From positions 25,405,691-25,469,690 of the forward strand of contig NC_035161.2 in the NCBI RefSeq assembly GCF_001659605.2: 64,000 nt of DNA, read 5' to 3'. The stretch is from Manihot esculenta. Its lineage: Eukaryota > Streptophyta > Magnoliopsida > Malpighiales > Euphorbiaceae. Shown here one piece after another: positions 23,502 through 34,545 of this stretch (its first letter is position 1; each line of letters begins with the position of its first letter). Position numbers and translations under genes: made by a program. The notes below the pieces were generated by a model. That model searched no databases, had not been told where the DNA came from, and saw only the letters and a program-made list of their open reading frames with translations.

Positions 23502-23903
23502 CTTATTGGTTATTGATACTACATCAGACTCGTTCAAAATTGGCAGTAAACTGTCACAATAAAATTAGACTACGTGATAAGAATCTGGTAAACCAACATG
23601 TGGTCCCACCCCATAGAAGGGAAGGTCTAGACGACAATGATGTCCGGATCCAATGAGAAAAAGGAGATCCGGGCGCTTCAGGACAAATCGGTCTCAGATC
23701 AGACAATACTCGTCTTCGTAACTTTAGGGTGAGACTCCATAAGAAAATTATCATCAACAGTTATAATTTAGCATATTTGTTTCACGCCTTTGATCCGTTG
23801 TTGTGGGTACCCACCATCTCACTTTCTCTATCTTGCAAGATTAGCCAATCACAGAACAACTTCATTTTGGTCATGTCATCAGTTTATTTTCAGCTATATC
23901 ATT
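23502..23903. other. Possible degraded LTR before the Tat-like gag
   Basis: Mixed-composition DNA (GTGGTCCCACCCCATAG, CCGGATCCAATGAG) ending ATATCA at 23,901, two bases before a primer-binding-site-like sequence. The LTR start is not identifiable. Confidence 0.35.
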
Positions 23904-23921
23904 TGGTTCCGTTGCCGAAAA
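23904..23921 (+). other. Decayed primer-binding site
   Basis: TGGTTCCGTTGCCGAAAA agrees with the tRNA-Asp complement at 13 of 18 positions and sits between the putative LTR end and the gag ORF. Tentative. Confidence 0.4.
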
Positions 23922-24009
23922 ATCCATTGAATTCACTTTATTCATTTGGATTAAAATCAATCTTCTATCTCTTTTCTCTTAAAAAAAAATCTCTCTTTTA
24001 TCTTCAGAA

Positions 24010-25110
24010 ATGGTCAAAAATTTACAAGCTGTTGCTAAAGTTGCTACCGATGAGGATGTTATCGTTTCTTCCACTCTTGACAATAGACAAAACACACACT
24101 CTATGGTCAATGAGCCAGATTTCAACAATCTGAGCATCGAGCAAATGCTCCAATACGTCAGAAGGTTGCAAGTTATTTTTGAGCAATACAAAGCAGGAAG
24201 AGGCGTCACTCATGGCTCCCAGAGAGAAGGAAGAAGTTTTCGTAGGGACCTCAAAGACTTGAATAGAGGCAATCTAGACTCAGTCCAAATGGAAGGACAA
24301 GTTTGAGGAAGAGGAGCCATCAGATAATGTTCCTAAGGACGCTGACTGGAAGCTGCTATGGGCTGCCCAAAGGTGCCAGGAAGGATGGAAAGAGGAAAAA
24401 AGGATGGGTCAGAAGTAAGGCCAAAAGCCAGAGGAGCAAAGATATGAGAAAGACCACAGAAGTTACCCGGACTCCCAAGGAAGGAATGGCTGGGGTAACT
24501 ATAGGAAATATAACTCATTGAGTGACTCACGAACACATATTCTAATATGGATTAGGAAAAATGACAAAAATATTAGGTGGCCTCTCAAACTCAAGTCTAA
24601 AAAAGCTAGAAAATAAGACAGGATTAAGTACTGTAGTTTTCATGAAGACTATGGACATACAACGGCGAAGTGTCAGCATCTGAAAGATGAGATCGAGAGA
24701 TTAATAAGAAACGACGCACTTTGAAGGTTCATTAGAAAGAGTAGAAGAGATAGGAGAATCAAGCGCGAGTTAACAATTTTTGAAACCACCCATGACAGTG
24801 AACTTATGGGGATTACTCATGTATTTGCAGGAGGATCGAGTAGTAATAGGGATGACAATAAGGATGAGATCGAGAGATTAGTAACAAAAGACACACTTTG
24901 AAGGTTCATCAGAAAGAGTAGAAGAGATAGGAGACTCAAGCGCGAGTTAACAATTTTCGAAACCACCCCTGACAGTGAACTTATGGGAATTACTCATGTA
25001 TTTGTAAGAGGACCGAGCATTAATAGGGGTGACAATAAGGAGAATATCACAGATATCCAACTCCTGAGTCAAATTTTGAGTCTTAAAAACAGTCAAGTCA
25101 GACAACCGAG
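24010..25110 (+). pseudogene. Tat/Ogre-like gag remnant
   Basis: An open frame of 98 residues from the ATG at 24,010 (MVKNLQAVAKVATDED...) ends at 24,306. Coding traces continue in other frames: an Arg/Lys-rich region (YEKDHRSYPDSQGRNGWGNYRKY) and a zinc-knuckle-like KYCSFHEDYGHTTAKCQHLKDEIERL near 24,630-24,710. The Cys-x2-His...His...Cys pattern with LKDEIE resembles the C-terminal gag of Tat-lineage gypsy elements. Several stops make it non-functional. No protease, RT or integrase follows, so pol has been lost and the sequence passes straight into tandem arrays. Confidence 0.7.
24686..25039 (+). repeat. 177-bp tandem duplication in gag
   Basis: 24,686-24,862 and 24,863-25,039 are near-identical (both begin GATGAGATCGAGAGATTA and include ATGGG(G/A)ATTACTCATGTATTTG). 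The 177-bp length is 59 codons, so the duplication kept the frame. Confidence 0.9.
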
Positions 25111-25239
25111 TCTTTTATTTTATCCTTGGAGAAATATTTGTGATTTATGGTAATGTTATAAAACCAGAATGCATTCTTCAAGCTTCTTTTTTTATAGGAA
25201 AATTAGAATCATTGGATGAATGAAAGCATGGAGACAAGA

Positions 25240-25745
25240 ACATAGGCCATAAGGCAATTGTCAGGCCATCCGAGTATGGGTCTCAAAGATAATCTAGGCA
25301 TGGGTCCTAAAGATAATCTAGGCATAGGTCCTGCATTATAATCTGGGCGTTGGTCCACGAAAATAAATTCATAAAAGGCCACAAGGCGATCTGAATATGG
25401 GTCCCACATATAATCCGGACATGAGTCCCGCATTATAATCTGGGCATTGATCTATGGAAACAAATTCATAAAAGGCCAAAAGGCCATCTGGGCATGGGTC
25501 TTGCATTATAATCCAAGCGTTGATCCATGAAAACAAATTTATAAAAGGCCACAAGGCCATCCGAGTATAGTCCCGCATATAATCCAGGCATGGATCTCGC
25601 ATTATAATCGGGGCGTTGGTCCACAGAAACAAATTCATAAAAGGCCACAAGGCCATCCGGACATGGATCCCGCATTATAATCTGCGCGTTGGTCCATAGA
25701 AATAAATTCATAAAATGCCATAAGGCCATTCAAGCATAGGTCCTT
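25240..25745. repeat. Tandem array 1: 24-bp units in a 73/97-bp pattern
   Basis: Basic phrase ATGGGTCCCGCATTATAATCT. The anchor ATAAAAGGCC (last copy ATAAAATGCC) falls at 25,371, 25,468, 25,541, 25,637 and 25,710: spacings 97, 73, 96, 73. Alternate units differ by one extra 24-bp submotif, giving a higher-order repeat of ~170 bp. Confidence 0.85.
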
Positions 25746-26200
25746 CATAATAAGGCATTTGATGCTAGGCTGCAAGACCTTCTTGGTGTTAGTCTCAAGA
25801 AGTTTTTAAGGCATTTTATGCCAGGCCGCAAGGTGGGTATACACCAGGCTAGAAGACCGAGTGTTAGTCCCGAGAAGTTTCTAAGGCAATTCATGCTAGG
25901 CCGCAAGTCAGGTATACGCCAGGCTAGAAGACTGGGTGTTAATCTTGAGAAGTTTCTAAGGCATTCGATGTTAGGCTGCTAGGCGAGTATACGCCAAGCC
26001 AAAAAACTGGGTGATAATTCCGAGAAGTTTCTAAAGCATTTTCATGCCAAGCCTCAAGGCGGGTATATGCCAGGCTAGGAGACCGGGTGTTAGCCCCACT
26101 CACAAGAAGTTTCTAAGGCGTTTGATACTAGGTCGCAAGACGGGTATACGCCAGGCCGACCTAATGAGGTATTAGTCCCGCTTCACAAGAAGCTCGCAGA
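25746..26200. repeat. Tandem array 2: 75-bp units
   Basis: The anchor GAAGTTTCTAAGGC recurs at 25,799, 25,874, 25,949, 26,024 and 26,106, with a diverged copy at 26,189. Spacing is 75, 75, 75, 82, 83; the last two gain ~7 bp (CTCACAA). Each unit also contains GGTATACGCCAGGC. Confidence 0.85.
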
Positions 26201-27100
26201 GGCATTTGATGCCAGAAAGCTCGTCAGGCTAGAGAAAGTCTGGAAGTATGCTAGGACTGAAAAATGCCCGGAAGCTCAACAAAGCTGAAAAAAGCCAAGG
26301 ACCTCGCAAGGGCTAGAAAAATGCTCGTAAAGGTTAGAAAAGGCCAAGGAGCTCGTAAGAGCTAGAAAAATGCTTGGAAGCTGGCAAAGGCATTTGATGC
26401 TAGAAAACTCATCAGGGCTAAAGAAAGCCCAAAAGCTCACAAAAGTTAGAAAAATGCTCAGAAGTTCGCAATGGCATTTGATGCCAGAAAGCTCATCAAG
26501 GCTAGAGAAAGCCCGAAAGCACGCTAGGGTTAGAAAATGTCTAGAAGGTTGACAAGGCTGGAAAAGGCCAAAGAGTTCGCAAGGGCTAGAAAAATGCCCA
26601 TAAAAGCTAAAGAAGGCTAAGGAGCTCATAAGGGCTAGAAAAATACTTGAAAGCTGGTAAAGGCATTTGATGCCAGAAAGCTCGTTAAGGTTAAAGAAAG
26701 TTTGGAAGCTCGACAAGACTGGAAAAGGCCAAGGAGCTCGCAAGGCCTAGAAAAATGCCCGTAAAAGCTAGAAAAGGCTAAGGAGCTCATAAGGGCTAGA
26801 AAAATACTCGAAATCTGGCAAAGGCATTTGATGCTAGAAAGGTCGTCAGAGCTAAAGAAAGCCCAGAAGCTTGCAAGGGCTAAAAAATGCCCAGAAGCTC
26901 GCAAAGACACTTGATGCCAGAAAGCTCGTTAGGATTAGAGAAAGCTTAAAAGCATGCTAGGGCTAAACAAAGCTTGGAAACTCGACAAGGCTGAGGAGCT
27001 CACAAGGGCTAGAAAAATGTCCAGAAACTCATTAAGGCTAGAAAAAGCCAAGGAACTCACAAGGGCTGGAAAAGACTTGGAAACTTGTCAAGGCATTATT
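26201..27100. repeat. Tandem array 3: ~27-bp GCTAGAAAAATGCCC units
   Basis: Degenerate repeats of AAGCTCGCAAGGGCTAGAA and GGCTAGAAAAATGCCCG, punctuated by CATTTGATGCCAGAAA at 26,203, 26,391, 26,474, 26,663, 26,824 and 26,909 (irregular spacing). ORFs read from it are repeat artefacts. Confidence 0.8.
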
Positions 27101-28000
27101 ACATTACTCGGATCAATTTTTGTCAAGACAAGATCTTAAACCTAACTGGTTGGCAGGACAAGTAGAAAGAAAACAAGGACATCATGCACTCAATCCGGAC
27201 AAACAGACCACATGATCCAGATCATGAAGACAATTGTCACCTTCGTGTTATTGTAAGGTCAAGTACCATGTACATTATTATTATAGGTTATAGGAAGTAA
27301 ATATGTTAATTAGGAAGTAAATATTGATAGATAGATCAATTACTTAATTTTAGGATTGTATAATCATAGATTTGATTTTTCTTCATGTTTAGATACCGTC
27401 TCTTATGTATAAATAGATTGTAATCTCTACTATGAAATATAACAACAAAATATTATATTTCTACAATTATAAAGACATTTTATCTATAATAAATAAAGAT
27501 GGAGCATTTGTTTTATCACTTTGTAAAGACATTAAATTGATAAAACATCCTTAAATGTTGAGTCTGTTCAAGTTATTAAGTGTGAGACACTTGGTAGTAA
27601 AATCTTGAAATTTTAAAGAACAACATTCTAAACTTCTCTAGTCAAACGTTGTCATGGGAGCGATATTAAATTAAGACTAGTATGATCTCTGTGAGATGAT
27701 TATATTTTACGGGTCATAAGATATTGATATCAATTAGAGAACATAAATACAAGTTAAAAACGTTGTATTTAGAAATGATCCACTTATGAGAACACTACAT
27801 GGTTGAAAGTCATAAGTGTTTCTCAAGGGATACTTGTATTTAAAGTCTTTAGACCGAAACTTTAACAATTAAAAAAAATAATAACTTTAATTTTTTTGTT
27901 TTATGAAACTTGCTATATTTTGAGCCAAATTTCAATAATAAACTCTATGATATCTTTTTTTTTATCTCTTATTTTCCTTATAAAAAAAAAAATTAGTCAC
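27101..28000. other. LTR-like 3' end region, then AT-rich DNA
   Basis: A TATA-like TGTATAAATAG at 27,406 with polyA-type AATAAA near 27,489 suggests the promoter/R part of an LTR belonging to the Tat-like remnant. Ends could not be defined, and there is no coding sequence. Confidence 0.4.
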
Positions 28001-28049
28001 ATATAATTGAATTTCAAATAGCAATCTCTAACGAAACAAAGTATTAAAA

Positions 28050-28570
28050 AAATATTTATTGAATCAAAAAGTTTCAATACTTTTTTATTTTTTCACACTT
28101 ACAACAAGATTTTTTAATTTTGTATAACAAAATCTAACCTTTTTAATTCTTTGCAATTATAGTCAGAATATAAAATTAATTTTGACCAATTTAAATCAAG
28201 TACAATCAGCAACCTCAAAATCACAATATGCAACAACCAGAGAATTAACATCATCACATATACCATATACAACAGACCCATTTCCATTAGCACTCTACAA
28301 TAACACTAATTACAACAACTCCTTCACTATCTGCAGCATCTCTAGAAGCCCATCACAAGCAATTGGTCCTATTGTCAAAGATAAATGTATTGAATTTAAA
28401 TTGATTAAAATAAATTTTGTGGTCCGACTATAATCAATTAATTGAAAATATAAGATCTTATTATATAAAATTAGAAAAATCATGTTATAAGTGTGAAAAA
28501 ATGCAAAGTACTGAATTTTTTTATTCAGTAAATATTTAAAAAATTGTAATTAAATATTAAGAAAAAATCT
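28050..28570. mobile_element. Foldback element with a GC-richer core
   Basis: 28,050-28,175 (TTTTTCACACTTACAACAAG and neighbours) recurs inverted at 28,400-28,560 (TTTTTCACACTTATAACATG when reversed). The arms are AT-rich; the core at 28,195-28,380 is clearly less so and reads CAACCTCAAAATCACAAT. No transposase. Confidence 0.6.
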
Positions 28571-29660
28571 AATTTTAAAAACTCAAAATTTGCAAAATTA
28601 AAAACCAAAATTTAAGAAAAAGATGTCAGAATTACACAAGTTCCAGTAGTATTATAATTATAATATCAATAATAATATATACAAATAAAAGATAGGTAGA
28701 TTTTTAGTATAACAATACATTTTTTTTGTTAGTTATAGAAATAAGTTAGATTTTATATTCACAGATTTAATCTGTTCATAAATACATCTGAATAAATTTA
28801 AGAGATTGTAAATTTTATTTTTTAAAATTTTTTGTTAAAAAAAATAAATTAAATTTTAAAATGAAATAAGATAGGACAAGATAACCCTTATCTATAGATG
28901 AAAATAAACTACTAATATGTATTCAATCATGTACTTTTTAGATAATCCTATTATTGATCCTACTTGCTTTTATATTATACTAAATTTTTAAGACGTGTGT
29001 TGCATATTAACTCGTTTATGTATATCGTAATTTTTTATATATTTATTTTATTAATTTTTATATTATTATTATTAATTTTAAATCTATTAAATTTAATTAT
29101 TCATTATCATAATAAATTTATTAATATAGTTGACTCTTAATTAATATTGACTACATTAAATTTTTATATTTCATTTAATTAAAACTATTATTTTTAACTA
29201 ATCATATGAATTTTATAGGTATATTTTAATCAATTAAAGCTATCATTTAATCAATTAAATTAATTTTATTATATTAATTTTACTTACAACTAAATTTAAA
29301 ATTCATTAAAATTTCAAAATTAATTAAATTAATTTTATTATATTAATTTAAAAAAATATATTTTAAAAGATTTTAAAGTTCCGCTATCAAAATTAGCTTT
29401 TTCAATGCACCTATAAATAGAACTCAACCTGAAATGGATGGAGATTTTCTCCATTTTCAAGCAGAGACGAGCGTAAAGAAAAAATCTTTGATATTTTTAA
29501 TTTTATTCCTCTTAAAACCCTTAAAAACTCATGATTTTATCTTTAATTTTAAAGAATCAAGTCTGGATTTTTGAGGTTTTAGCATTTGAAACTCTTAAGA
29601 GTTCATCTCTTTTTCTTCTTGAAATTTTTTATCGTTGCAATCGTTTTTCTTCAAAACGTA

Positions 29661-29800
29661 AGTTTGAATTATAATTTTATTAAATATCAATTAAATTATT
29701 TATTAAAATTTATTTTTTTTTCAAGAAATAAATTTGAATTATAATTTTATTAAATATCAATTAAATCATTTATTAAAATTTAATTTTTTTTAATAATTTT
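29661..29800. repeat. 70-bp tandem duplication
   Basis: Two adjacent copies starting at 29,661 and 29,731 (TTTGAATTATAATTTTATTAAAT). The first is preceded by a GTAAGT-like sequence. Confidence 0.8.
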
Positions 29801-30104
29801 AAATTACTGTTAAATTATTATTTTAATAGTGTTAAGACAATAACATTATAACTATTATTCCGATACTGTTATATAAACACTAAAATATATTGGTGGTATT
29901 TTTTTTTAACTTTTCCCTAATATAAATTAACAACAAATACTGAAGAAAGCTTCCCAGCCTTCTTCAGCAGCCGAGCTCCTAACAAGGCAGTTCGATGTCA
30001 AAGTTTCAAGCTCTCTCCGAAGAAATTACCCTTTCTATATGTAGTCCACGCCACGGTTTCAAGAGTTCTGTTTTTCTTTTTATAGTCTTTGCACAAATAA
30101 GACT

Positions 30105-30620
30105 GTAATTAACTAAACTAAGATGATGAAATTATATAAAATTTTAAAATTTATTAACATAAAAATGACTTTTTTTAATAATATAAGATATAAAATTATG
30201 AAAAAAATTACATGTATACCAAAATTATAAGAGGTGCAATAACTTAAGCTTATCAATGTTATTCGTCTGGAGTTGATAAAAGTTTTTTTCACTTTTTTAT
30301 GACTAAAATTTTATTTTTACATACTAAATTTAAAAATATAATTAAATTATTATTAAAATCATAATAATTTTGACAAAATAATCAATCTTATATAAATTTT
30401 ATTCAAATACACTCACAATTGATATGATTTCAAAGATCAGTTTTATAAAATTAAAATTAATTAAATTAAGATGATAAAAATTATATAAATTTCAAAAAAT
30501 ATATAAATAGATATTTTTTAATATAAATATGACTTTTTTTTAATTATATAGAATATAAAATTATGAGCAACGCAACGACTTGCGCTTGTCGATGCTACTC
30601 GTCCCGAGTTGATAAAAGCT
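30105..30620. repeat. Direct repeat, ~150 bp, spaced ~350 bp
   Basis: 30,110-30,285 and 30,460-30,615 share AAGATGATGAAATTATATAA-type sequence and the closing phrase GAGTTGATAAAAG. Perhaps degraded LTRs of a small non-autonomous element. Confidence 0.5.
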
Positions 30621-31205
30621 GTTTTTTTTTTTTTTTCTTTTCAAATAAAAGACGCAAATCATTAGAAGCAACTTTTTCCATTAATGCCATGTCCTAATTC
30701 AAGCATCATAATGGTCCCTCCAAGGCTCCACCAAGATCACCATGTCTAACAAAGTTCTCGCAACCATCAACAGTGTTATTCACCATTTTCTGCGTAAAAA
30801 ATTATACTGGTTCAACCATGTAAAACTAACACTGAGAACAAGGACAACAGCCAACTTGGAAGAGTTCTACAAAGTCAATCTCCATCTTCTTTGACACTAT
30901 TCATCCTCTTTAATATTACATATGAGTTATGGGTACAAAACAAAAATATGTAACATACGCTGTTAGTTCCTCTTTCTACCTAAAGAAATATAATACAGTC
31001 TACCTGTCCTGAGCAAGCTAAAAAGTGCAAAATATTATCAACTGTCAATGTTTTCAGGTCAAGGACTAAAAAACAGCCTTCATTTCAGAGTTGGTTCATT
31101 CCTTTCACACCACCCTAATAATTCACTGTAATTGGCTCCAGCATGGTCTATGTTTGCAGCCAATGGTATCGCTGGGAGGGACCAGGAGATGCAATTAAAT
31201 ACTAG

Positions 31206-33822
31206 CTACCCGACACCCGGTTGCATCACAGGGAAGGACCAGTTCTTGCTAACTCCATCCTCCTTCACAAAATCACTTTCACTTCCCTTAGCCCACAAGT
31301 CTGGACCAGTATTAGGCTTATGGGAATCTTCTCCATCGGCATTATCAAAGTTGAATTCTTTAAGAGAGCCAAGAGTTATGGACCGATTCTTCTGATGTCC
31401 TGGGGCCTTGTCCCCATCAGTTGAAGCTATCTCCGGCATGTCATTAGATGTTTCGCCAACACAGGACTCAAAATTATTCACTATTTCAGTAGAGATTATT
31501 TCTCTTGCAGCTGTTGTTACATTATCGATAGAAAGTGGCATGATTTTTACACGAGATGATGGCTTCTGTTCTGCACATCTCAAGACATCTTGAGCAGTTA
31601 ATTCAAAAGAGACTCTGCCGTCAGTAACTTCATCATTCTGGTTTCTATTGTTGGAATGTGATTGTGATATAACATCAGATAAATGATGATCCGGAGGAAA
31701 GCTGCAAGATGTAGGCGTTGCAGCATCTGGGGTCAAAGTTCCTGAACCTTCACATGATCCCCATTCATGAGTGGAGAAGTTATCAAGGTTCAAGAGTTTT
31801 GGAGGGTCGGCCATTCGGAACTCAAGAAAGTGAGAGCCAGCAGCAGCAAATTCACCATCGGGGAAAGGAGATGATGTGCCAGATCCAGATATGACTGATC
31901 TAGGTGAAATCAACTGGCCAACGGGGCTTCCAGGATAAAATTGGTAAGGTTGAATTTCATAGTTTGATAATGGGAATTGCAGACCAGCCTCACCATTCCT
32001 CACACTGGGGTGAAGTAGCTGAGCAAAAGGTACCTCAGGTGAGGATGGTGTAGTCAAGTGTACAGACTCAGGAGGAGGAGTGAAAGGAGCAGTTGATGGT
32101 TCAGTGGTGAAAGTTGAGAATACAGGTGGTGACACTAACTGGGTTTCATAGGCATAAGGGCCAATAGCAAAAATGGAGGCAGGCCCACTGGGAGAATAAA
32201 TATTGGCGGATACAGAGGTGAGTGACAGTACACCGACTGGTGACTGTGAAGCAGAAGGAAATTCCGATTGAAGGAAAGATGCAGGAGATGAGGGAGGGGC
32301 AACAAAGGGAATCGTTATGGAAGGTTCTTGGGTTGGATTTTCGGCCACAGAAGTATCATTTCCAGGGACAGACGTTTCAGGAACAAGGGCTGCATGCCCA
32401 ATTCTCTTTCTGTGTCCATGATATCCAAAACACCAGTATACATTCCAACAGCTTCCCCATCTTCTCTTCTGCATATGAAAAATAACATGAAAAAATTTAT
32501 TGCAATAAAATCACATTTCAAGCACTTCTATGCCTGCTAATTTGGTAATTGAGCCTTCAAAGAATTTTCGTTGACATAAAAGAAAAACACAATTAAAGAT
32601 CTTAGTCCTTGGCTGCTCAAGTGAAGTCTATCAGGCACTACAAGAAAAATATTCCAAAAGAGCCTGATAAATGAAAAATGACAATTAAATTAGAAGCATA
32701 TCTCAAAGATCAGTGCAATTAAAGATAATTGTAGGAACTCCTCCCTATCACAACATAGCATACAGTACCGTCTAAGATAAAGCAAATCTTCCCAGATTAT
32801 TTATGTAGTTACTGAATATATAGAGATATCTTGATAATCATCTTCAAATTAAATTACAAGCACAATTGCTACAGTAAACAGTATCTCTCTCCTTGCTTTT
32901 TCTTTCTTCTCTTCTCTATCAAAATCTCCCATCATTATGTTAGGAAAAAAATTCTTTCATCATTAGATCTGTTATTCCCGCATCATATTTCAGTATCCTC
33001 AAGGGCAGATTTCATGAGATTTTAAATGGATCATAGATGACATCACGTTCTCACTCCACAATGAATCTTTTTACACTTTTCCCATCTTCTCTAGGCCATT
33101 TGCATGCTAAAATAACCTTATTTATTAGCAGACAGCTAGACACCAAAATTAATACTAGACTCGCAATACTACTCTAGCAGCAAGAAGGGAAAATACATTC
33201 ACTTTTCTGCAAGCTAAAATATCAACAACAATAAGAAACAATAAAACGAAGAAAAGATATTTCCTGTGATAAATTTAACAGATCATCACCAGTTTATTCA
33301 ACTATATACTGTACAGAAGCTTTTGCTTTACCTTCAAAAGCTAAACACCTCATGCTAAAGCCTAAAGCAACATGCTTTCTTCTATCAGAAGTCAACCTTT
33401 GAACATTAAAGAAGGTTTAATCATCATTATATTATTCCTGAAGCACTTCACTACTTTGAAAGCAAAATCTACATCAACTTTTGCTTCCGAAATAAATAAA
33501 TAAACAAAAAGCGCTTAGCTGAAACCAACACCAGATTATACCACAATCAATCAACAAAACCAATCACCTATAGATCCCCAAACTCCAAAATTTAAAACCA
33601 CCACTGAATTTATTGCATTAATTTTACCAAAAATATTAATGAACGAAACTAGAATAACCAAATCAAAGGCATAAATCAATAACAATAATAACAATAAAAC
33701 TGAAGTACCTGAACCATGTCTTGAGGAGCACGATTCTCCGCGGAAGCGATCGCGGAGGCCGCAGCGTTTATGGTGTCGAAAGCGTTGCTGGAAGGTCTTG
33801 AATCTCCATTAACGGCTCTCAT
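31206..33822 (-). CDS. Proline/serine-rich protein, 'hydroxyproline-rich glycoprotein family' (two exons)
   Basis: CDS join on the minus strand: exon 1 33,822-33,709 (38 codons, MRAVNGDSRPSSNAFDTINA...) and exon 2 32,468-31,206, giving 458 residues. The intron (33,708-32,469) has GT and AG ends and falls between codons. Exon 2 begins with the conserved block KRRWGSCWNVYWCFG, followed by KRIGHAALVPE. A long low-complexity region rich in Pro, Ser and Thr follows, with islands such as FPLSNYEIQPYQFYPGSPVG and SHFLEFRMADPPKLLNLDNF. The C-terminus NWSFPVMQPGVG resembles the usual family ending. Arabidopsis relatives (At5g52430/At4g25620 type) are annotated as hydroxyproline-rich family proteins without a known function. 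There is no N-terminal signal peptide, so a cell-wall location is doubtful. Splice sites are inferred from sequence. Confidence 0.88.
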
Positions 33823-34097
33823 CTGAATAATATTTCCAGGAAAACGGGGAATTTTCTCGAGAAAATGAAATGAAAATGGAAATCCGAGGTTTTGTTTTAG
33901 CGAATTTTATTTTATATATATAAAAAATTGTATACACTGTTTCATAAGTGGAAGTAAAGCACAGACTTAATTCTCTACGTAAATATCAACGACCGCACTT
34001 ACCACTTTACCCTTATCGTACTTGCTATTTAAACTATTTAATTTATTTCTAATAATAATAATAATAATAATTTATAAGAGTGACAGTTCACTTTTAA
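33823..34097. other. Promoter and 5' leader region of the proline/serine-rich gene
   Basis: AT-rich upstream sequence; TTTTATATATATAAAA-like DNA at 33,907-33,926 could act as TATA. No ORF. Confidence 0.4.
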
Positions 34098-34545
34098 TTT
34101 GAGGTGATGATACGAATTTGATTTAAAATTAAATTGAATAAATTAAAAATTAAAATTTTAGTATTTATAAAAATTAAATTGAATCGATTTTAATTAGAAA
34201 TTAAATTAAATTAAATCGATCTAATTCAGTTTGGTTCAATTTGATTTGATTAATTTTAATTTTTAATAAATTTTTTATTTTTATATTTTATTTTTAATAT
34301 TTTAAAATTTAATTAAAATATTTTAATTTTAATATAATTTAATTTCTTTATGAAAAAATATATTATTATCACTAATCGATTCGATTTAATTTTTTTAATT
34401 TTTTTCTGATCAAAATTGAAATAAATTGAAATAACCGAAATTTTTAAAATTAAAAATCAAATAAAATTGAAATAAATAAAAAATCAAATCAAATTTTTAA
34501 ATTAATTCAGTTTTATCGATTTTTTTTATTTAAATCAAATTTTTA
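34098..34545. mobile_element. hAT-like MITE (copy 3, degraded)
   Basis: The interior matches copies at 16,358 and 20,246: AAATTAAATTGAATCGATTTTAAT, TTTTTAATAAATTTTTTATTTT and the ACTAATCGATTCGATT block in the same order. The left end TGAGGTGATGATACG is recognisable; the right end is eroded. Confidence 0.6.

Larger units (their letters stand above)
28571..31205. other. AT-rich intergenic DNA with small repeats
   Basis: No supported gene. A promoter-like CACCTATAAATAG sits at 29,409, followed by a CT-rich leader-like stretch that could be an old LTR or an unannotated transcript start. A 70-bp tandem duplication and a ~350-bp-spaced direct repeat are listed separately. The last ~500 bp are probably the 3' UTR and flank of the minus-strand gene at 31,206. 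Confidence 0.4.

Noticed and set aside
25209..26910. Series of ORFs with repeated peptides such as DYNAGPMP and ALASFWAFFS
   Set aside because: They follow the periods of the tandem arrays and end wherever a unit varies.
30105..30620. Intact LTR pair of a small element
   Set aside because: The two ~150-bp direct repeats are too diverged, lack TG...CA ends and have no primer-binding site.
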